A stretch of DNA of 64,000 nt from JANRKF01 sp964519595 (GCA_964519595.1 CAZFJN010000001.1:86270-150269); one strand, 5' to 3'; positions 45,181 through 54,521 are shown, counted from the first letter of the stretch. Notes: a model not told the origin generated them from the sequence alone. Program-made: numbers and translations.

Positions 45181-46530
45181 TTATATCTGCGTTGCAAACA
45201 AATCATAATCATCAGAATCATCAATTGTTACATTAATAAAACTGCCAGAAAGAACTCTGCCTTGTGCTTTTACATGCACAACGCCGTCTATTTCCGGCGC
45301 GTCGGCAATGGTTCTGGCGATTATTCCTTGAGGAGAAACGCTATCAACCAAGGCTTGCATTTTTTTGCCGACATGACGACGCAGGCGCTGGCGGCTTATT
45401 TCCTGCTGAGTTGCCATAAACTCATTCCAGCGTTCCTGCTTTAAATCTTCGTCAACATGAGCGGCGAGATCTCTGGCATCAGCGCCGGAAACATTTTCAT
45501 ATTTAAAACATCCGACGCGATCAAGCTGTGCCTCTTTAAGCCAATCAAGCAGGAAGCGAAAATCCTTATCTGTTTCGCCAGGAAAACCAACAATGAAGGT
45601 CGAACGTAGCGTTATATCAGGACATATTTTCCGCCATGCGGCAATTCTTTCCAGAGTTTTTTCCTGATTTGCCGGACGCTTCATAGCTTTTAAAATATCA
45701 GGGCTGGCATGTTGAAAAGGAATATCAAGATAAGGAAGAATTGCACCATCAGCCATAAGCTCAACAACTGAATCAACATTAGGATAAGGATATACATAAT
45801 GCAGCCTTATCCAGATACCAAGCTGGCCTAAAGATTTTGCCAGATTATATAGTTTTGTGTCATCTTTATAACGAATATCAACGCCGTAAGCACTAGTATC
45901 CTGCGAGACAACGAGCAGTTCCTTTACACCGGAATCTGCCAGCTTCTGCGCTTCGTCCATAACTTCAGCAAGCGGCCTACTTCTAAGCTTGCCGCGCAGC
46001 TTGGGAATAATGCAGAAACTGCAACTATTATTGCAACCTTCAGAAATTTTCAGATAAGCGTAATGGCGCGGCGTCAGCTTGATTCCAGCCGGCGGAAGAA
46101 GATCAAGATAAGGATCATGAAGCGGCGGAAAAGCCTGATGAACTGCGGCAACCACGCTTTCATACTGCGCCGGACCAGTAATTGACAAAACTTCCGGATA
46201 GCGCGCGCGAATTAAATCCGGAGTTGCGCCAAGACAGCCAGTTACCACCACCTTGCCGTTTTCCTTCAGCGCCTCGCCGATTGCCGCCAGAGATTCATCA
46301 CGCGCGCTGTCTAAAAATCCGCAAGTATTAACTACCACTAAATCAGCATCGCCGTAAGCTTGTGTGAATTCATAACCTTCAGCACGAAGCTGCGTGAGAA
46401 TTCGCTCGGAATCAACCAGAGCCTTAGCACAACCAAGGCTGACAAAACCAATTTTAGTAGCAGAAAAATCGTGCGAAGAGCTGATTTTTTTCCCGGAATT
46501 GGCAGTTGGTTTTCTGGCCGTTTCTTTCAT
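45181..46530 (-). CDS. rimO: Ribosomal protein S12 methylthiotransferase RimO
   Basis: RimO is a radical-SAM enzyme that adds a methylthio group to Asp88 of S12. N-terminal cluster cysteines are at 34, 70 and 99 (SLGCAKALVD, NTCGF, GCLGA); the radical-SAM CxxxCxxC is CNNSCSFC (166-173). A C-terminal TRAM domain is present. 449 residues. Confidence 0.96.
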   Translation of the reverse strand: MKETARKPTANSGKKISSSHDFSATKIGFVSLGCAKALVDSERILTQLRAEGYEFTQAYGDADLVVVNTCGFLDSARDESLAAIGEALKENGKVVVTGCLGATPDLIRARYPEVLSITGPAQYESVVAAVHQAFPPLHDPYLDLLPPAGIKLTPRHYAYLKISEGCNNSCSFCIIPKLRGKLRSRPLAEVMDEAQKLADSGVKELLVVSQDTSAYGVDIRYKDDTKLYNLAKSLGQLGIWIRLHYVYPYPNVDSVVELMADGAILPYLDIPFQHASPDILKAMKRPANQEKTLERIAAWRKICPDITLRSTFIVGFPGETDKDFRFLLDWLKEAQLDRVGCFKYENVSGADARDLAAHVDEDLKQERWNEFMATQQEISRQRLRRHVGKKMQALVDSVSPQGIIARTIADAPEIDGVVHVKAQGRVLSGSFINVTIDDSDDYDLFATQI

Positions 46531-46565
46531 AAATTTTGTAACCAGAAAAATTAATGCAAATAATT

Positions 46566-47459
46566 TTATATGCCGATCAAATTGGAGGAAGGAGAAGAAT
46601 ATTTGCCTATTAAAGAAGTAGCAGTCGGAGAACCGACATATCTTATTGCTTTTATTTCACACTCAATCTTACCATCACTGCTAGGGTTTCTCTTTACAAC
46701 CTCTACGGTTCTATAACCAAGTTTTTTGAAGTCCTCAGCTTTTGAGCTAAATTCATCTTGCAGTCTAATAAAATGATCTTCATTATCTACCACAAAACCA
46801 CGCCAAAAACGATAGCCTTGTTTTCCTGTCGATGTATCACAGTTGAATGATTCCAAAATTTCTGCTATCTCACGTTCAAAAGCAATTTGCTCCATTTCAA
46901 TCTTACCTTTGGAAAAAACACTCTCATAAGATGACATTAATGGAACGTTTTTATTTTCAGCTGACAATTCAAGAGATAGAGATATAGGATGTAATCCACT
47001 ATCGTCAACCTCCACTTTATATTCGCCATTAAAGCCTCTCTCTTTCGGAAAGATAGAGTTTTCTATAATGTGTAGTTTTGCGATGCTTTCATCGTCTAGA
47101 ACATTCTTTAAATGTAGCATATCGCTAGTCGGATGAGGATTAGCCGTTCGATGTGTAGCATCTAACATATCAGATATTCTATATTTTCTTCCAACACTGC
47201 CAAGCCTATTATTAAGGCGCTTCTTATCTATTGTGAGACCGCTCAACTTTATAACCACATTCTCTTCTTTCGCAACTTCTGCGATTAGAGAAGATTGTTC
47301 AGTAAAATCTGTCAAAGGCCTACCGTTAATCTCAACGCTTATCGGATTTTTTCCTGCGAGCAATCTTTCTGAAACATTAACAAGTCTATCACAAACTATG
47401 TTGCTTAATAATTCCGAATTACTATTATTTTGCCCTTTTATAGCATGTTCTTGTGACAT
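46566..47459 (-). CDS. Orphan protein, 297 residues
   Basis: No family was recognised. No signal peptide or membrane helix is seen. It contains alternating helix and strand patterns, a motif VGRKYRISDMLDATHRTANPH in the middle (quoted in part), and a Lys/Glu-rich second half. It is noticeably AT-richer than rimO beside it (one 60-base line is near 35% GC against about 52% in a rimO line), which suggests a foreign or fast-evolving gene. It points away from the TetR gene, so the regulator may control it. Confidence 0.65.
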   Translation of the reverse strand: MSQEHAIKGQNNSNSELLSNIVCDRLVNVSERLLAGKNPISVEINGRPLTDFTEQSSLIAEVAKEENVVIKLSGLTIDKKRLNNRLGSVGRKYRISDMLDATHRTANPHPTSDMLHLKNVLDDESIAKLHIIENSIFPKERGFNGEYKVEVDDSGLHPISLSLELSAENKNVPLMSSYESVFSKGKIEMEQIAFEREIAEILESFNCDTSTGKQGYRFWRGFVVDNEDHFIRLQDEFSSKAEDFKKLGYRTVEVVKRNPSSDGKIECEIKAIRYVGSPTATSLIGKYSSPSSNLIGI

Positions 47460-47576
47460 ATTCTTCCTACAATCGTAAAATTTAGTGATTTTATAACTGT
47501 TATCTTATAGTTTTCATTATGGTTTCAAAATTACGTAACTGACTATACAATGAATTTCTTTGCCATTAAGTATGTA

Positions 47577-47594
47577 AACTATGTAAACATAGTT
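47577..47594. promoter_or_regulatory. Candidate TetR operator, perfect 18-bp palindrome
   Basis: AACTATG-TAAA-CATAGTT: 7-bp arms, exact, with a 4-bp centre. It lies in the 218-bp divergent spacer, 84 bp before the TetR start and 118 bp before the orphan start. Such a palindrome is of the kind TetR dimers bind; binding here is inferred. Confidence 0.55.
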
Positions 47595-47677
47595 ATCTAT
47601 GATAAGTTAAGATTAGATCAAACAAATAGCAACTATTATTTAAGAAATATAAACACTAAAATTTGCAAGTCCTCTAA

Positions 47678-48301
47678 ATGAATTCCTCAGACAAGCGAGA
47701 GCGCCTTATTAATGCGGCGGCGGTTTTATTTCACCACAAAGGCTTTGTGGCGACCTCTCTGGCTGATATCGCCAAAGATGCAGATATTCCGATTGGCAAT
47801 GTCTATTATTATTTCAAAACCAAAGAAGAGCTGGCGATTTCCGCGCTATTGCGGCATCGCGAACAGTGCATAGCGCGTTGTCTGGAACTTAATGAAACAA
47901 TAGATGATCCGCGCTTAAGGCTGATTAAATCAATTGATTATTACGAAGAAAATGTTGAAGAATTTGTTCGTTATGGTTGTCCAGTGGTAAAAATCACCAT
48001 GGATTCTGACATGCGCGACGGAGCGATCAGCAAAGCAACGGAAGAGGTTTTTACATGTCAGGCAAAATGGCTGGAAGCGCAATTTCTGGAACTTGGCTAT
48101 GGCGAGCAAGCTATTGATCACGCGCATTCACTGCTAAGCAGCATTCATGGCGCAACAATTATCGCCAAATCATTACAGGATTCGCAGATTCTGCTCAAAG
48201 AGCTTAAAAGAATTGTCCGGCTTATAGAAAATATGCCGAATAAGCGCATCAATCTCGGCAAACACGGAATGAAAAGAAGCTCCGCTGCGGCTATTGACTA
48301 G
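47678..48301 (+). CDS. TetR/AcrR-family transcriptional regulator
   Basis: 207 residues. The N-terminal helix-turn-helix (about 24-50) reads VATSLADIAKDADIPIGNVYYYFKTKEEL, the classical TetR pattern (quoted in sections: SLADIAKDADI, GNVYYYFKTKEEL). The C-terminal ligand domain has a Cys (YGCPVVK) like some YxaF/AcrR relatives. Effector unknown. The last codons lie in an 18-bp duplication. Confidence 0.9.
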   Translation: MNSSDKRERLINAAAVLFHHKGFVATSLADIAKDADIPIGNVYYYFKTKEELAISALLRHREQCIARCLELNETIDDPRLRLIKSIDYYEENVEEFVRYGCPVVKITMDSDMRDGAISKATEEVFTCQAKWLEAQFLELGYGEQAIDHAHSLLSSIHGATIIAKSLQDSQILLKELKRIVRLIENMPNKRINLGKHGMKRSSAAAID

Positions 48302-48331
48302 CCTAACGCAAGTGACTAGCCTAACGCAAGG
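48296..48331. repeat. 18-bp direct duplication at the tetR 3' end
   Basis: GACTAGCCTAACGCAAGT occurs twice in a row; the first copy contains the TetR stop codon (TAG). Confidence 0.9.
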
Positions 48332-48348
48332 ATTTGCATTAGAAATAC

Positions 48349-48771
48349 TTAAGCAGCGACTGCTTCTTCTGCGGCGTTCTGCACTGGCCCTGAATCTTGA
48401 CCTTTTGCATTCTCATCACGATCAACCAGCTCGATAATTGCCATTGGCGCATTATCACCATAACGGAAGCCGGCTTTCAGCACACGCGTATAACCGCCAT
48501 TTCTGGTTTTATAACGCTCGGCGATGGTTGAAAATAATTTGCCAACCAGCTTTTCGTCGCGCAGCTTGGAAACAGCCAGACGACGCGCATGCATATCTCC
48601 ACGCTTGGCGAGAGTAATAAGCTTTTCAACCACAGGACGCAGATCTTTGGCCTTTGGCAAGGTTGTAGTTATCTGCTCGTGCTTTATGAGCGCCTGCGCC
48701 ATATTAGCGAACATCGCCAGACGATGTGCTGACTTTCTGCTGAATTTGCGGCCTGACATTCCGTGACGCAT
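48349..48771 (-). CDS. rplQ: 50S ribosomal protein L17
   Basis: L17, 140 residues: MRHGMSGRKFSRKSAHR at the start and GDNAPMAIIELVD near the end, then a short Ala/Glu-rich tail typical of alphaproteobacteria. It is the last gene of the ribosomal superoperon and is convergent with the TetR gene. Confidence 0.97.
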   Translation of the reverse strand: MRHGMSGRKFSRKSAHRLAMFANMAQALIKHEQITTTLPKAKDLRPVVEKLITLAKRGDMHARRLAVSKLRDEKLVGKLFSTIAERYKTRNGGYTRVLKAGFRYGDNAPMAIIELVDRDENAKGQDSGPVQNAAEEAVAA

Positions 48772-48805
48772 AATTAATACTCCTTCAACTTCTCAAAATT
48801 TCTTA

Positions 48806-49819
48806 TCAATAAGGGTCTTCGTACTTGCGTGCGAGTTCTTCAATATTTTCCGGCGGCCAGCCTGGAACTTCCATTCCGAAGCGTAAGCCGATTTTAGCGA
48901 GTTTTTCTTTAATTTCATTGAGCGATTTGCGGCCAAAATTAGGGGTTTTCAGCATTTCCGCCTCAGTTTTCTGCACCAAATCGCCAACATAAACGATGTT
49001 GTCATTTTTCAGGCAGTTAGTAGCGCGGACTGACAGCTCATCAAGATCATAAACTTTTTTCAGCAAATGCGCGCTGAATGGCAGATCAGGTTTTGCTTCT
49101 TCTTTTTTAGTTACTGCTGCTTCTTCAAAATTGATGAAGAGCTGCAATTGATCTTGCAATATTCTGGCGGCAAGAGCGACTGCATCTTCAGCATTCACCG
49201 TTCCGTCTGTTTCGACATTCATTGACAGCTTGTCATAGTCAGTAATCTGGCCAACGCGGGCATTTTCAACTTTATATGTAACTTTAACCACTGGCGAGAA
49301 TAAAGCGTCCACAGGAATAACGCCAATTGGCGCTTCGGAAGAACGTTGCGCGCGGACATAGCCTTTGCCGCTTTCAACAGTAAGCTCGATATGCAGTTTT
49401 GCGTCCTTATCGAGAGTGCAAATAACATGATCTTTATTGATGATTTCAATGTCGCCGCTGGCTTGAATTTGTCCGGCTTTTACTTCGCCCGGACCGTTGG
49501 CAACCAGCATCAGGCGTTTTTTATCAACTCCGTCAGCGCGAATACGCAGCTCTTTTATGTTGAGAATTATGTCAGTAACATCTTCACGCACGCCAGGAAT
49601 TGAAGAGAATTCATGCAGAACGCCTTCAATTTTAACTTCCGTGATCGCAGCGCCTTGCAGGCTTGAAAGCAGCACGCGACGCAGCGCAACGCCAAGCGTA
49701 TGACCAAATCCTCTTTCCAAAGGCTCGGCGATTATAGTCGCCTGATTCGGCGTTGATTTTGACACCGCAATATCAAGTTTATTTGGCTTAATAAGAGCAT
49801 CCCAGTTTTTTGCAAGCAT
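48806..49819 (-). CDS. rpoA: DNA-directed RNA polymerase subunit alpha
   Basis: RpoA, 337 residues. The N-terminal assembly domain includes EPLERGFGHTLGVALRRVLL; the C-terminal domain, which touches UP elements and activators, includes LSVRATNCLKNDNI and GRKSLNEIKEKL. Normal length. It lies in the canonical rpsM-rpsK-rpoA-rplQ order. Confidence 0.98.
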   Translation of the reverse strand: MLAKNWDALIKPNKLDIAVSKSTPNQATIIAEPLERGFGHTLGVALRRVLLSSLQGAAITEVKIEGVLHEFSSIPGVREDVTDIILNIKELRIRADGVDKKRLMLVANGPGEVKAGQIQASGDIEIINKDHVICTLDKDAKLHIELTVESGKGYVRAQRSSEAPIGVIPVDALFSPVVKVTYKVENARVGQITDYDKLSMNVETDGTVNAEDAVALAARILQDQLQLFINFEEAAVTKKEEAKPDLPFSAHLLKKVYDLDELSVRATNCLKNDNIVYVGDLVQKTEAEMLKTPNFGRKSLNEIKEKLAKIGLRFGMEVPGWPPENIEELARKYEDPY

Positions 49820-49867
49820 TGCAGTCTCCTAATGTTAAATACGCTTATTATCTTAAGCTTAATTATG

Positions 49868-49931
49868 TACAAATAATTTATATGCCAGAATCTATATATC
49901 AGAATTTATATATCAGAATTTATATGCCAGT
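49868..49931. repeat. 14-bp tandem repeats between rpsK and rpoA
   Basis: Four units of the type AGAATTTATATATC (14 bp) or its variants with TGCC endings. They make up half of the 120-bp spacer. Confidence 0.85.
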
Positions 49932-49939
49932 TTAAAAAT

Positions 49940-50362
49940 CTACACACGACGACGCTTTGGCGGACGACAACCATTGTGAGGAACTGGAGTTACGTCCTTA
50001 ATGGAAGTTACCACAAATCCTACTGATTGCAGCGCGCGCAACGCTGATTCACGTCCAGCGCCAGGGCCTTTTACTTCCACAGCGACTGTTTTCATTCCGT
50101 GTTCCATTGCTTTTTTTCCAGCATCCTCAGCAGTAACCTGCGCTGCGTAAGGAGTTGATTTGCGTGATCCCTTAAAACCGTGATGTCCTGCTGAAGACCA
50201 GGAAACGGTATTTCCCTGCATGTCAGTCACTGTCACGATGGTGTTGTTGAATGAGGAATTCACATGCACAACGCCGGTAGAAATATTCTTACGCTCGCGC
50301 TTTTTCACACGCGCTGCGCCTGCTTCTTTAGTAGATTTTTCCGCTTTTGCCGCCTGAGCCAT
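49940..50362 (-). CDS. rpsK: 30S ribosomal protein S11
   Basis: S11, 140 residues. The core begins at VVHVNSSFNNTIVTVTD and ends with HNGCRPPKRRRV. A basic N-terminal arm of about 25 residues precedes it. S11 lines the 30S platform near the mRNA exit. Confidence 0.97.
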   Translation of the reverse strand: MAQAAKAEKSTKEAGAARVKKRERKNISTGVVHVNSSFNNTIVTVTDMQGNTVSWSSAGHHGFKGSRKSTPYAAQVTAEDAGKKAMEHGMKTVAVEVKGPGAGRESALRALQSVGFVVTSIKDVTPVPHNGCRPPKRRRV

Positions 50363-50451
50363 TTTATTTCCTTGTTGTTATCTTGCTGTTATCTTGCTGT
50401 TATCTTTATTTTTATTTATAGTTTATTTTTTTTATTCATCGTTATTTATCG

Positions 50452-50829
50452 TTATTTAGTTACCATTTTTTTGCCGGCAATTGCGATTGCTTTGCCTTTT
50501 CTGGTGCGCGCGTTAGTATGTGTTCTTTGTCCACGCACCGGCAGGCGTTTACGATGACGCAAACCACGGTAGCAGCCAAGATCAACCAGACGTTTAATAT
50601 TCATAGCAACTTCGCGGCGCAGATCACCTTCGACCATATAATCACGATCAATTATTTCCCGAATACGAATAACTTCCGACTCGGCCAATTGATGAACGCG
50701 TTTTTCGCAAGCAATACTTGCTTTTCTGCATATTTCCGCGGCTTTAACGCGGCCAATTCCGTGTATATAAGTAAGGGCGATATCAATACGTTTAGCAGTA
50801 GGAATGTTTACACCAGCAATACGAGCCAC
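50452..50829 (-). CDS. rpsM: 30S ribosomal protein S13
   Basis: S13, 125 residues: ARIAGVNIPTAKRIDIALTY at the start, then the basic C-terminal tail RGLRHRKRLPVRGQRTHTNAR in part. It forms bridges between subunits and contacts the P-site tRNA. Confidence 0.97.
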   Translation of the reverse strand: MARIAGVNIPTAKRIDIALTYIHGIGRVKAAEICRKASIACEKRVHQLAESEVIRIREIIDRDYMVEGDLRREVAMNIKRLVDLGCYRGLRHRKRLPVRGQRTHTNARTRKGKAIAIAGKKMVTK

Positions 50830-50919
50830 AAAAACCTCAAAAATTCAAATGGTTATTAAGTAGGAAGCATGTTTAACAGTTATTCAGGAGGAGGAATATT
50901 AGATATAATTATTTTACGG

Positions 50920-51600
50920 TCAACAAAAATCGTATTTTTTATCATTTTTTTTATCATGTTGCATAATTTCATCAATCTGACGCGCTACTAATTCAATATC
51001 CGCCATTCCGTCAACCGCAACCAGCTTGCCTTTGCTGCGATAATAAGGAAGAAGCGGCGCGGTTTGCGCGTGATAAGCGGCAAGGCGCTGGATTACCGTT
51101 TCAGCCTTGTCATCCTGACGGCGGGAAAATTCCGTAGCACCACATTCATCACAGATTCCTGATTTTTGCGGCTTTTTAAACAGATCATGATAGCCAGCGC
51201 CGCATTTAGCGCAGGAAAAGCGTCCGGTTATGCGCTGGAGAAGTTTTTTGTCATCAACTTGCAGCTCGATGACATAGTTCAGTGTTTTTCCTTCTGAGGA
51301 AAGCATTGCATCAAGCGCCTCAGCCTGCGCCAGATTGCGTGGAAAACCATCAAGAATAAAGCCGGAAGCGCAATCGCTTTGGCGAATTCTCTCGCGGATC
51401 AAGCTAATTACCATTTCATCAGGAACAAGATCGCCGCGTGCCATTATATCCTTGGCGGTTTTGCCGATTTCGCTGCCGGAAGCAACTGCTGCGCGCAACA
51501 TATCGCCAGTTGAAAGCTTGGCCAGAGAGTGTTTAGAACTCAGAGCCTGCGCTTGTGTACCTTTGCCAGCTCCAGGAGGCCCTAAAAGGATTAAATTCAT
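50920..51600 (-). CDS. adk: Adenylate kinase with zinc-type LID
   Basis: Adk interconverts ATP, AMP and ADP. P-loop GPPGAGKGTQA (7-17), then DGFPRN. The LID carries four cysteines in two CxxC pairs (CAKC and CDEC), the pattern of zinc-binding adenylate kinases. 226 residues. It lies between secY and rpsM, the usual alphaproteobacterial place. Confidence 0.97.
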   Translation of the reverse strand: MNLILLGPPGAGKGTQAQALSSKHSLAKLSTGDMLRAAVASGSEIGKTAKDIMARGDLVPDEMVISLIRERIRQSDCASGFILDGFPRNLAQAEALDAMLSSEGKTLNYVIELQVDDKKLLQRITGRFSCAKCGAGYHDLFKKPQKSGICDECGATEFSRRQDDKAETVIQRLAAYHAQTAPLLPYYRSKGKLVAVDGMADIELVARQIDEIMQHDKKNDKKYDFC

Positions 51601-51707
51601 GCTCTGCTCCTAACGAAGAGTTCTAATTACGAGAGTTCTAATTTAGTCACAAGATAGAGAATTTTTGAAACTATCTGTTTTCTTAATCTTTGCATTTATT
51701 GTGTTTT

Positions 51708-53051
51708 CTATTTTAGTCTGCCCTTTAATTTTGCCTTCTTTATTAGCCCTTCATATTGATGCGCGAACAAATGCGATTGAACTTGCGTGACAAAATCAAT
51801 AGTTACGTTCACCACAATAAGCAGTCCAGTTCCGCCAAGCTGGAAAGGCACTGCATATTTTGAAACAAAAATCTCCGGCAGAACACAGACAAAAGCCAGA
51901 TAAGCCGCTCCGATAACAGTTATGCGCGTTAAAACATAATCAAAATACTCCGCCGTTTGCTGACCAGGACGAATTCCGGCAATAAAACCACCATTCTTTT
52001 TCAGATTATCAGCATTTTCCTGCGGATTAAACATAATCGAAGTATAGAAAAAAGTGAAAAATACCACTAAAGCAACATATAAGGCGATGTATAAAGGCTG
52101 ACCATGCGCGAGATAGCTGCTGATATCGCGCATTATCTGCGAGCTTCCTGTTGCGTTAAAGCCGACTATCGTAAGCGGTAACAGCAAAAGAGAGCTGGCA
52201 AAAATAGGCGGAATAACTCCGGCAGTATTTACTTTAAGAGGCAGATAATTTGACTCTCCACCATACATTTTGTTGCCAACCTGCCGCTTTGGATATTGAA
52301 TCAATAAACGGCGCTGCGCTCTTTCGACAAAAACAATAAAGGCGATCAGCAATATAACCGCTGAAAGAATGAAGAGAATAAAAGGAGTTGACATTGCTCC
52401 GGTTCTGCCGAGATCAAGAGTTTTTCCAAGCGCGCTTGGCAAACCGGCGATGATTCCAGTATAAATTATCAGCGAAATTCCATTGCCGATTCCACGCGCC
52501 GTTATCTGTTCGCCAAGCCACATCAGAAACATAGTGCCGCCGATTAAGGTCGCTGTGGTGGTGAAGCGGAAGAAAAATCCCGGCTCAATTACCGCTGAAC
52601 CGCTTGAGCTTTGCATTCCTTCTAAACCGACAGCAATTCCGTAACCCTGAAAAGCGGCAAGAACTACTGTTCCGTAGCGCGTATATTGATTTATCTTGCG
52701 CCGTCCGGCGTCTCCTTCTTTTTTAAGAGCGGCCAGCGAAGGCACGGCAAATGAAAGTATCTGCACGATAATTGACGCGGAAATATACGGCATAACCGCC
52801 AGAGCAAAAATTGTCATACGGCCTAAAGAACCGCCTGACAACATATCAAACATGCCAAGAACTCCGCCTTTATGGCGCAAGAAAATTTCCTGCATTATAT
52901 AAGGATCAATGCCTGGAACAGGAACATGCGCGCCAATTCGGTAAACAATAAGCGCCAGAAGTACAAACCACAAACGCTTCTTCAACTCAGTGGCACGAGA
53001 AAATGCTCCTAAATTCATGTTAGCGGCGAGATTTTCAGCGGCAGAGGACAT
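51708..53051 (-). CDS. secY: Preprotein translocase subunit SecY
   Basis: SecY is the channel of the Sec translocon. 447 residues with ten membrane helices; landmarks are GAHVPVPGID, MPYISASIIVQ, and FTFFYTSIMFNPQENADNLKK in part. It follows rplO, as usual, after a repeat-bearing spacer. Confidence 0.98.
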   Translation of the reverse strand: MSSAAENLAANMNLGAFSRATELKKRLWFVLLALIVYRIGAHVPVPGIDPYIMQEIFLRHKGGVLGMFDMLSGGSLGRMTIFALAVMPYISASIIVQILSFAVPSLAALKKEGDAGRRKINQYTRYGTVVLAAFQGYGIAVGLEGMQSSSGSAVIEPGFFFRFTTTATLIGGTMFLMWLGEQITARGIGNGISLIIYTGIIAGLPSALGKTLDLGRTGAMSTPFILFILSAVILLIAFIVFVERAQRRLLIQYPKRQVGNKMYGGESNYLPLKVNTAGVIPPIFASSLLLLPLTIVGFNATGSSQIMRDISSYLAHGQPLYIALYVALVVFFTFFYTSIMFNPQENADNLKKNGGFIAGIRPGQQTAEYFDYVLTRITVIGAAYLAFVCVLPEIFVSKYAVPFQLGGTGLLIVVNVTIDFVTQVQSHLFAHQYEGLIKKAKLKGRLK

Positions 53052-53059
53052 ATTTTTGG

Positions 53060-53112
53060 TTGATGGTTTTTGGTTAAGAGGTTTGCTGGTTGTTGGTTGC
53101 TGGTTGCTGTTT
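53060..53112. repeat. GGTTGCTG-type tandem repeats between rplO and secY
   Basis: Units of GGTTGTT / GGTTGCT (7-8 bp) repeat in the 108-bp spacer. The same family occurs at 60033-60079 and 62651-62703. Confidence 0.8.
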
Positions 53113-53159
53113 TTTTTATTTTGCCATCACACACTACGAAAAGAAATATCAAGAACAGC

Positions 53160-53618
53160 TTATGCGCTAATTACCATTTCTCCGCCAGCTTTTTCAACAG
53201 CTTCTTTGGCTGTTGCCGAAGCAGCATTAACTGCCAGCTTAATTTTTGATGTAATTGTGCCTTTTGCCAGCAACTTGACATTCTGCGAAGCGTTGCGAAT
53301 AAGTCCGGCTTTTTTAAGAGCTGCGAGGTCGATTGTGCCTTGCGCGGAAAGCTTGCCGGATTTTATGGCTTTTTCAATTTCTCCAGTATTTACCGTGTCA
53401 AATTCTATGCGCGTATAGTTATTGAAACCGCGCTTTGGAAGGCGGCGATGAATAGGCGTTTGACCACCTTCAAAACCGTTAATTCTTACGCCTGTGCGCG
53501 CAGTCTGACCTTTTCCGCCTCGTCCGGCAGTTTTGCCTTTTGAAGAGCCAATGCCACGGCCAACGCGCATTTTGCGATGGCGAGCGCCTTCATTATCTTT
53601 TATTTCGTTCAGTTTCAT
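53160..53618 (-). CDS. rplO: 50S ribosomal protein L15
   Basis: L15, 152 residues, with GRGIGSSKGKTAGRGGKGQ near the start and the L15e-type C-terminal domain. It is separated from rpmD by an unusual 127-bp repeat spacer. Confidence 0.97.
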   Translation of the reverse strand: MKLNEIKDNEGARHRKMRVGRGIGSSKGKTAGRGGKGQTARTGVRINGFEGGQTPIHRRLPKRGFNNYTRIEFDTVNTGEIEKAIKSGKLSAQGTIDLAALKKAGLIRNASQNVKLLAKGTITSKIKLAVNAASATAKEAVEKAGGEMVISA

Positions 53619-53630
53619 TTTTTAATCTCC

Positions 53631-53750
53631 GTAAATTCGTAGTCCGTAGTCCGTAGTTCGTAGTTCGTACATCGTAGTTCGTAATTCGTAAATCGTAGTT
53701 CGTAAGGAAGTACTACTTACGATTTACGAACTACGAACTACGAATTTACG
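53631..53750. repeat. 8-bp repeats forming a large hairpin, rpmD-rplO spacer
   Basis: On the plus strand, 53631-53706 is a run of CGTAGTTC-type octamers (with CCGTAGTC, CGTAATTC variants); after a 9-nt loop (53707-53715), 53716-53750 is the reverse complement (CTTACGATTTACGAAC...). The right arm is about 34 nt and matches both ends of the longer left arm, as if the left arm had expanded from a perfect hairpin. It lies inside the spc operon transcript. Confidence 0.9.
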
Positions 53751-53940
53751 CATTTTCCACCTTCAGCAAATGTCTTACTTTATAGATCATTCCACGAACG
53801 GCAGGAGTATCTTCCAAAGTTCTTGTGCGATGACGCTTGCCAAGGCCAAGGCCTTTCAGAGTTGCTAATTGATCATTTCTACGCGCGATAGTTCCGACTA
53901 TTTGCGTAACAGTTACAGTTTTTCTTTCTTGCTTGCTCAT
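53746..53940 (-). CDS. rpmD: 50S ribosomal protein L30
   Basis: L30, 64 residues: VTQIVGTIARRNDQLATLKGL, ending VRHLLKVENA. Its stop codon falls in the right arm of the repeat hairpin. Confidence 0.95.
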   Translation of the reverse strand: MSKQERKTVTVTQIVGTIARRNDQLATLKGLGLGKRHRTRTLEDTPAVRGMIYKVRHLLKVENA

Positions 53941-53948
53941 AAAATATC

Positions 53949-54521
53949 CTACTCAGCAACTGCTTTTTTATCTGTTAAAGAACCTTCACGACGCTCAACA
54001 ATTTCGCCAACTTTTTTACCACGTTTAGCAGCGATCGCACGCGGACTGCGAATGCCGTCAAGAGCGGCAAAAGTTGCTTTTAACATATTGTGAGGATTGC
54101 TTGTTCCCACTGATTTCGCAACCACGTCCTGAACGCCAAGAGCTTCAAAAACAGCACGCATAGGACCACCAGCAATAATTCCTGTTCCAGTCGGAGCAGT
54201 GCGAATCATCACACGTCCAGCGCCGTAGCGGCCTCTTACATCATGATGAATTGTGCGACCTTCACGAAGCGGAATGCGAACCATTGATTTTTTTGCATCA
54301 TCCAGAGCTTTTTTCATCGCATCGGAAACTTCCTTGGCTTTGCCAGTTCCATAACCAACGCGGCCTTTTCCGTCGCCAACAACCACTAAAGCAGCAAATC
54401 CGAAGCGGCGTCCGCCTTTTACTGTTTTAGAAACACGATTAATTGAAACCAGCTTGTCGATCAGATCGCTGCCGCCTTCTTCGCGTTTTGAGTTTGTTTC
54501 ATTGCGTTGTTCACGAGACAT
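53949..54521 (-). CDS. rpsE: 30S ribosomal protein S5
   Basis: S5, 190 residues, with VSKTVKGGRRFGFAALVVVG in the N-terminal half and GTGIIAGGPMRAVFEALG later. It takes part in decoding accuracy. Confidence 0.97.
   Translation of the reverse strand: MSREQRNETNSKREEGGSDLIDKLVSINRVSKTVKGGRRFGFAALVVVGDGKGRVGYGTGKAKEVSDAMKKALDDAKKSMVRIPLREGRTIHHDVRGRYGAGRVMIRTAPTGTGIIAGGPMRAVFEALGVQDVVAKSVGTSNPHNMLKATFAALDGIRSPRAIAAKRGKKVGEIVERREGSLTDKKAVAE

Noticed and set aside
50830..50919. rpmJ (L36) between adk and rpsM
   Set aside because: The spacer is too short and holds no Cys/His-rich frame.
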